DNA from: Gyromitra esculenta | Lineage: Eukaryota > Ascomycota > Pezizomycetes > Pezizales > Discinaceae | Reading direction: 5' to 3' | DNA length: 64,000 bases | Assembly (NCBI GenBank): GCA_038503075.1 | Contig: JBCAML010000003.1 | Span: 62,001-126,000, forward strand | In this document: piece after piece, positions 57,837 through 64,000 of the stretch | Numbering within the stretch: the stretch's first letter is position 1 | Layout of the letters: the number at the start of each line of letters is the position of its first letter | Translations under genes and position numbers: made by a program | The notes under the pieces: model-generated | What the model saw: only the letters and a program-made list of their open reading frames with translations | What the model was told of the DNA's origin: nothing | The model's database searches: none

Positions 57837-59080
57837 ATGAGACGAGGTGGCGGTAGACAACAAGTTGGCAACCTCGCCAATCGAGGGGGAGCCGTTGGCT
57901 CTAACAGGTACCCATTCGCTCTTTTTTTGATAGACCCTTCCACATCGGCTTCTCCCAACCTTCCACTTTGTTTGCCTTAAACAAGCCGTTACTAACATGT
58001 GATTCAATTATGTGTAGCGGTGGTGGTGTACCCGACGGCATTCTGTGCCAGGTTTGTAATAAGGTGAAATCTAAGGAAAATTATGCCAAACGCCAACTTC
58101 TGAAGTATAACCCGTACAACAAGTCCTGTAAGTATATGTTTTTCTATCCCACAGTTAAAATTTCAAGATAGCCAAGATTCGAAATTTCCCCCAAACGCAC
58201 TTAACTCTATCGGAATTCTTTTCGGTTGCTAATTGTTCAGTTGCACGCAATCCATCAAATATCCGAGTCACCTGTAAAACTTGCACTCCAGGTCAAACTT
58301 CGGAGCTTCATTGCTGTATCTGTGATAAGAACTATGGCCTCGATAAATTCGCCAAAAATCAGCGTAAAGATCCAGACAAGGCTAGGTGCACGAAATGTGT
58401 TGATAGGATCCTTGAAACGGAACCTGATATGTCTCCTCCAGCTACTGACGACGAGGATGAAGACGATGAAGACACTGACAATGAAGTATATTCCCCCAGC
58501 ATCCATTTGCGTGATATCCCTGTTCCTTTAACTAATAATTTGATAGGATTGGGGAGCCGGGTCTAAGGGGAACTCGAACCTTCTTCCCGCCGCTGCGAGA
58601 CCAAATGCCCAATCTCTGCAAACGGCTCCTAACGCTCGTGGCAAGACCACCCCGGTTACCGGAAGGCTTTCTTATGCAGGATCTGTTGCTTCGTCGACTG
58701 CCAGCACTGGCACTCTCGTGTCCCAACCTCGCGCCAGCGAAGATATGTGGCAAACTGTTAAGAGAGCCGGGCCCCCAACCGTGGGACCAGGGTTCACCAA
58801 CTGGCCTGCTGCCGGACCCAGCACCGAGCAGTCTTCTCGTCCTAGCACTTCCGTGTCCCGTGCCAAACCGTTAGATACAAGACCGAATGGGTGGTCAAAG
58901 GTTTCAAAGACCCCCAAAGGTAAAGAAAAAAAGTGGGGCGAAGGCAATGCCGCCGAGGAAGGGGAAGACGAATGGGCCAAGTATGGTAGAGATATTCGGG
59001 ATGCGAAAGCAGGCAAGAGCTCCAAGAAAAAGAAGCAGCAATTCTCTGATGACGACGACGATGATAATTTCATTGTGTAA
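57837..59080 (+). CDS. Stc1-domain protein
   Basis: Four exons: 57837-57907, 58018-58127, 58241-58485, 58547-59080; 319 residues, phases consistent. After a Gly/Arg-rich start (MRRGGGRQQVGNLANRGG) lies a tandem zinc-binding module: ILCQVCNKVKSKENYAKRQL, VTCKTCTPGQ, LHCCICDKNYGLDKFAKNQR and ARCTKCVDRILE. This matches the Stc1 domain, named from fission-yeast Stc1, a LIM-like adaptor that links the RNAi complex to the CLRC histone H3K9 methyltransferase. Then come an acidic patch (DDEDEDDEDTDNE), a long Ser/Thr/Pro-rich disordered region, and a C-terminal basic-then-acidic tail (SKKKKQQFSDDDDDDNFIV). In filamentous fungi such proteins are mostly uncharacterised, so the heterochromatin role here is inference. 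Confidence 0.88.
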
Positions 59081-59939
59081 TGCTTGTATAGCTTTGGAGG
59101 TCAATATCGATACCGTTCTCTTTTAAAGAATCTGAACAGGTATTCTTTTTTTTTTTCCTTTTGTTGGTTTTTCTAACATTTGGAGAAACGGCCATGTACC
59201 ATCTCTATACCCTCACCCTTTTTTTCCTTTCTACTTCCATCTCTCTCTCTTACTACATTCTAGCTTTGGATTCCAGATTTCTGTGCAATATTCTCTACTT
59301 CCTTCATTTTCTCCCTCCTCTCCTTCGACTGTGTACTGAACGAATGAAAGTACCGATGTGTAAAGTCTCAGGCTGCGATAGGGTTCAAATTTGTATGTAG
59401 TCCTTTGGAAATCAAAATCAAAATGCACCCCCTCCCCGCACTAGCTATTGCGCAGGCTAGTCTTTTATATAGAGAGATATATATATACTGAGGCTTATGT
59501 GGCATGATTATGGTTGTTGGTCGACGAAACCAGAAAAAGAATATCTTTGACTGCAATTGCTGTCCGTATACCAAATCACAATCGAGAAGGAAACCCTAGG
59601 AATCTCTTAGACGTACCAAAATGATGGACCCAAGACCAACCATGATATTTTCTAGCATAAGAATTTCTCCGATATCCAGTTTCGTAATCAGGAAATACCA
59701 ACAACCATAGAAACCTCCGAGAACATTTACGGTATGACGCACAGAGGAAAGCTAACCCGAAATCGTCCAGGTGCTTGCACCACGACTGCATTTGCGATGA
59801 GTGCCCTCAAGCCCTCAAGCCCAGACAACAATCCAACAACCGCAAGAATTATAAAATCACCTGCTAAATATTTATTAGTGATTCTACCTCCATATTCGCC
59901 TAGTTCAAAATATGAAGTGGATTGAGACAAAATACTATT
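59081..59939. other. Intergenic
   Basis: A pyrimidine-rich 3' flank of the Stc1-domain gene (T-runs 59143-59160) and no supported gene. A T4 run on the minus strand (59929-59932) serves the tRNA. Confidence 0.4.
59929..59932 (-). terminator. Pol III terminator of tRNA-Val
   Basis: A TTTT run on the minus strand, 7 bp beyond the mature tRNA 3' end. Confidence 0.55.
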
Positions 59940-60020
59940 TGATTTCGCCCGGGCTCGAACCGGGGACCACCAGTGAAACTATTGTTAGACTGGTGTGATA
60001 ACCAACTACACCACGAAACC
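59940..60020 (-). tRNA. tRNA-Val(AAC): tRNA-Val(AAC) with intron
   Basis: On the minus strand from 60020: acceptor stem GGTTTCG pairs with CGAAATC, discriminator A. The D region TGGTGTAGTTGG serves as A box. The anticodon stem CCAGT pairs with ACTGG, and the loop CTAACA-C is interrupted by a 7-nt intron (ATAGTTT) after position 37. The T arm CCCGG-TTCGAGC-CCGGG contains the B box. The anticodon AAC reads GUU/GUC valine codons after inosine formation. The acceptor stem equals that of yeast tRNA-Val(AAC). Confidence 0.9.
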
Positions 60021-61315
60021 AGACGCTTTTATATTCAGTTTTGATTACACAAACTATTCTATAGCTCCAGATCACCTCAGGACCTGAATGACAACACCCT
60101 TAAATCCTTAACATATTGGTCTAGGTTCAGTTTTCTCCAGCTATGAAGCTACCAAAGCTCCTAGAAGACTTGGATGATTATGAGCTGATTCATCGAACCA
60201 TAAATGTGCATCATATCACAGGTTCATCTACAACATACATGTACTAAAGCTACTTGTATTTCATGTGCCGAGCGAACACAACATGTAGTTTGCTAACCGA
60301 CTCAACTTCGGTGTAGGGCCATATATGCGGGCTGCACATATTTCCTAACTCTTTCTACAGAGTTCTTCCGTACTAGAGAAATTACTATGCAAGATTAGGT
60401 ACTCATTCCCAATAGAAATGACGAAAATGCGAGTGATAGTATATGAACTAGCCTGAGCAATCAAAAAACAGTTACAAAATTAGAAATCTATTGAATAGAA
60501 AACGGAAGCTATACCTTCGACTATGGATTTAGTTCAAGCGCCTTTGGTTATAACAACCTGCTCTAGTTCCATGCCAATCCGCAGGGAAGTCATATGTCTA
60601 AGTTGGTTTAGTGTGTGGAGGTTATCACTCCAGATTTTGAGAGAAATTTCCAGCAACCGCAGTTCAACTCCGCGATTTAGCTATCTCTAGCTCTTGTTGT
60701 TCTTTGGTGACCTCGTCTACAAAATCTTCAATACACAAAGTGCACAGCTATGTTGGAAAAAAAAAACTGGGGAACCTCTGGAAGAACATTAGGCTCGCTC
60801 CCATCCCTTGCTACCTTGGTTGCTAGCTGGTGCGGCTAGACTTTTTAAAACCACTAAATATTTCGCCGCTCCTCTTGTTTCTGCAATTGCGCACCCATGA
60901 TATTAGGACAACCCGTGTGATTATTACTTTGAGGGAGAATTTAGTGGCTGACGACGTAATTTCCGAAAGTATTGAATTGAATTTATGAATTTTAAGTGAT
61001 AGAATACTAGTGTTCTTAGGGATTATAAAGTCTGCATTGAAGTTTAGACCCTGTATGTATGTAACGCTAATTCGGTAATCACGCGGGTCTTACCCGGAGG
61101 ATCTCATCAAACATGACCCTTCACTGGGAGCCAGAGATCTGCAAACCCTACCGCTTTTTAAATTCGATGGACTTATTACTCTCTAGGAATCCTTTATCAT
61201 TAATAACAGACCGGGGAACAGGTGGGGGTTGCACCCTAGGTACCGAGACATCTGACTTTACGATACATCGGAAATTATCAGGGACACACATGTAGTTATT
61301 AGGATACATGTATAT
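60021..61315. other. Gene-free stretch
   Basis: Nothing recognisable besides TACATGTA at 60236-60243 and 61305-61312; the second abuts the MITE. Confidence 0.4.
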
Positions 61316-61490
61316 ACAGTCGCACCTTGTTATAAGAGGCGTGCATAATTCGTGGGAATTTGTTCGTTATAGCAAATTTTTCCTTACAGCGAATTTTGGG
61401 TGGTGCTAGGAACTCAAAGTTGCACCCAACTTCCGTCCGTTACTGCAAATTTCCATTATATTGAGGTTCCTTATATTAAGGTCCGACTGT
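61316..61490. mobile_element. Pogo/Tigger-like MITE, 175 bp
   Basis: The ends are inverted repeats: ACAGTCGCACCTTGTTATAAG on the left and, reversed, ACAGTCGGACCTTAATATAAG on the right, about 20 bp with three mismatches (each shown as a short end motif only). CAGTCG.ACCTT.. ends with a TA-type target resemble Tc1/mariner-pogo elements. The left flank supplies TA; the right flank is TG, consistent with a mutated duplication. Interior contains repeated CAAATTT.TC and CGAATTT words and no open frame, so it depends on a transposase elsewhere. Confidence 0.65.
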
Positions 61491-62351
61491 GCACTATTAT
61501 GTACAGCATGAGTTCTCGATAGACATCCGTTATAACATAAAATTTAGCTATCGCTTACAAGCTTCTACCTTCAATCCAAGGTTGCTGCTCAACCAACAGA
61601 AGTCACTGAGAATCACTCGCATCTGAAACCTGTCAAGTATCAGGAGTTATGGGTTTAGTAGGGGAGAACGATCTGGGGGCGATCAAAATCAGTTAAAACG
61701 TTCTGCTGTAGCTGGTTTCGGGCTTATCTTCGCCTATTCTCAAGAATTTTAGACACTATGATTGAGCTACTCAGAGCCTAAGAGAAAACTATATACCCTG
61801 AGCCTGGTTGGCAAAGGCACAGTGGCCTCCTAGTCGTTACCGGCACATACAGGCATGCAGTTCATAGGCACAAATGTACGAGTGAATTTGAAACGACTAA
61901 GGTATCAGCCGAAATAAAACATTTGACGCCTTTGTTTCTGTGGTTACCTCGCCCCATACACCTATATCTCTGACCAATCGACAAATTTGATCTCAAGCGT
62001 GCTAGGTTTAACTGTGGTCTACTAGGGTAGCTCTTTGATGCAAAATGACAATGTATATATCACACCGATGGTTTTAAAGATCTAAGATTTGGGGTTCAGT
62101 ATACCTCTGTGCTTTTGTCCCGCAAATCTGGTTAGAGGCAAGACGCCCCAAGGCATGATGATGTTCCGCGTGGCAAATACACATAGCTCAATTGTACCGT
62201 GGGAGTGGGAACGTATAGGCAATTCTGTGTCATTGGGAGTCTTTCCCATTTTTTTCAAGCAGAGTAAGATCGTTTGGAATCTTCTCTCAAAGCTAAATGT
62301 CACGAATAGGTGCTAAGTGCTTTAAAAAATCCATGAAATGACGGGCGTATC

Positions 62352-62687
62352 CTAGTCGTTCCAGAATTCTCTCATCCTTGCCATTTTGGCATGAAAAAAA
62401 TGAAAAAACTGACCGCATAGTTTACCAATCACAAAAATCCAGAGGCCCATGAGAACAACCTTCGTTAGGGCTGCCCGATGATCAAGGTAAAATTTGGATA
62501 CCCATTCCGCGCAAGTGTGGATCGGTGAAATTGTTCCACCCTGACATAAACTTCTATGATAGAGCCTGAGATTTTCGTTCATGCACGAGCCATCTTCTTG
62601 TTCTTTATGGACCCAAGACCCACATTCTTGGCTTTGGTACCAGCAATTCAATCTGAGCTCTCGTGGGCGAAGTTCTATTAGTCGCAT
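62352..62687 (-). CDS. Doubtful small membrane protein
   Basis: An ATG-started frame of 111 codons with five cysteines and one hydrophobic segment (LTKVVLMGLWIFVIGKLCG). No domain is recognised and no flanking exon could be joined with confidence. It may be a fragment of a spliced gene or a chance frame. Listed because the hydrophobic segment is well formed and the start is a true ATG. Confidence 0.2.
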   Translation of the reverse strand: MRLIELRPRELRLNCWYQSQECGSWVHKEQEDGSCMNENLRLYHRSLCQGGTISPIHTCAEWVSKFYLDHRAALTKVVLMGLWIFVIGKLCGQFFHFFHAKMARMREFWND

Positions 62688-63325
62688 TCTCGCTCATGGG
62701 TATCGGGCCACTTCGTATTAGGCTACCGAAATTCTTCGATGTCACACGCTCCGCCCCGTAACCGAGGCCATGGACGTTTTCTAGAATACCGGATGAGATA
62801 TTGATATGAGCCTGGTGGTCTTAAGGGAAAGGTGGTTTGTGACAAGCACTGAGCTTGAATCGTGTGTTCGTCGTGAGATGTTTTAAGGATGCTCACTCCA
62901 CTACGGAGTTAATACTTTGCTGATCTTTTAATATAAGTAGTCGGGGCGAATTGTGCACATTCACCCAGACCATCAGCTGTCAAATGGATTTATGTTTTAC
63001 CAAAGCTATGTCCTCGCTCCTTTCTTTGTCTCCAGCATGCTTTCTCGAAACAATCCGGGTAATTACAAATTACCGGGAACCTGGTGTGTATGGAGAGATG
63101 CCATGATGGGCTAACCGAAATCGAGTAAGGTAGCTAAGCATCCATGCATGCATTTTCCTTTTCCCGGGAGATTCTGAAACGCTGGGTTCTCAGCCTGTGC
63201 AACGCGTTCCGTCCTGGTTTTCTTTTCTTTTTGCTCATCTGCTCATCTCGTCCGACGTCGTATGCATAAAAAAACTAGTCCCCTGGGACAAGAAACGAGA
63301 AAACTTTATTCTTTATGATGGCGAT

Positions 63326-63367
63326 GAGCTTGAGCTTGAGCTTGAGCTTGAGCTTGAGCTTGAACTT
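63326..63367. repeat. (GAGCTT)n hexamer array
   Basis: Six perfect GAGCTT units followed by one GAACTT variant. Confidence 0.85.
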
Positions 63368-64000
63368 CGCACACTAGCTAGGTAATAGTATACAAACATA
63401 ATTGGTTATATGAGGGCTAAAGCACTTACCTATTGGGAGCCGTGACCTTTTCCCACAAAGGTTCTCATCGTCTCCAAATGCCGTTGGTCGGCAGATGTTT
63501 GTATCTGTGCTGCCGTCTCCACCCCAAAAAACACATTCAGATGAACAGGACACAAGGGTCAGGAAAATATCCGTTTTCGCCGACCTCAAAACAAAATGAA
63601 GAATAAACATCCTGGTGACCCTACTACCCGAAACCCCGGTTGGCTTGATAAGGATTGGACGGGTAGAGGGAATGGTAGGATTTCGGGGCTGTGGCACCCA
63701 GAAAGAACACCGTTGGTGTTGGTTTTGTTAGAGAATTCACAGAATAACGGAGCGCTTGAGTCTTTGGAAGCGTCGATATCGTGTCTCGTGAGTCTGTGAC
63801 ATTGCGCAAGCCTAAGTCGCTGTATTAGGGGGTGTGCGAGAATTGAATCCAGCGAGCCAGATGTGATCATTTCCTGGTATGTTAGTTATGCCGATTGCAT
63901 ATATTCCATACTTAAGAGACAAGGAATTCTTGCTTCTCGATGTTGCGTTCACCCGTGATTTCGCGACGTGCATCAGTTCATCATGTTTAAATTACCACAG

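Larger units (their letters stand above)
61491..64000. other. Gene-poor right edge
   Basis: Apart from one weak frame (62352-62687 minus) and a GAGCTT array, nothing is supported. Frames at 63374-63870 on both strands overlap each other and lack domains. Confidence 0.4.

Overview
The window reads as nuclear DNA of a filamentous ascomycete (Pezizomycotina; a Leotiomycetes-like affinity is only a guess). Evidence: many genes broken by 44-120 bp GT-AG introns with CTAAY-type branch points, two intron-bearing nuclear tRNA genes, a mitochondrial homoaconitase of the fungal lysine pathway, and typical fungal families (CFEM protein, fungal rhodopsin-like 7TM protein, TAM-type methyltransferase, Stc1-domain protein, allantoate-permease-like MFS). 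I rebuilt gene models by hand from splice signals and reading-frame continuity; all coordinates are on the window and 'minus' genes read right to left.

Left part (1-8.7 kb): a two-exon F-box/ankyrin gene (791-1902 +) faces a frameshifted F-box/ankyrin relative (2569-3169 -). A nested set of perfect inverted repeats (3372-4233) follows, then two unrecognised minus-strand proteins (5232-6251, 7375-8193).

AT-rich island (8.7-12.8 kb): two MITE-like elements (8681-8830 and 12504-12792) share the same long terminal inverted repeat and bracket a cluster of palindromes, degenerate direct repeats, a sharply GC-rich minisatellite block (9801-10790) and a small three-exon Myb/SANT-like gene (11544-12410 +) whose last exon carries 21-residue tandem repeats. 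This is the most unusual piece of the window.

Central part (13.6-31.8 kb): an SMP/C2 lipid-transfer-type membrane-contact protein (13619-17620 +), a 13-exon MFS transporter (18240-20452 +), a CFEM single-pass membrane protein (21672-22928 -), a SAM methyltransferase (26019-27586 +) and homoaconitase LYS4 (29542-31750 +).

Right part (35-64 kb): a two-zinc-finger protein (35188-36081 -), a CLN3/battenin-family vacuolar protein (37989-40143 -), a GT8 glycosyltransferase (41133-42274 +), tRNA-Ile(UAU), a 7TM membrane protein (45319-46637 +), a coiled-coil protein (47055-48622 -), an Hsp70/HSPA12-like ATPase with one in-frame TAG (48961-51398 -), an M28 aminopeptidase (52189-54061 -), a cysteine-rich GPI-anchor-type protein (55958-56968 +), a Stc1-domain protein (57837-59080 +), tRNA-Val(AAC) and a pogo-like MITE (61316-61490). 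No operon-like or biosynthetic cluster logic is evident; genes look like independent housekeeping, transport and cell-surface functions separated by long gene-poor stretches. Across the whole window the palindrome TACATGTA occurs 18 times by my reading, far above the one or two expected, nearly always outside exons.
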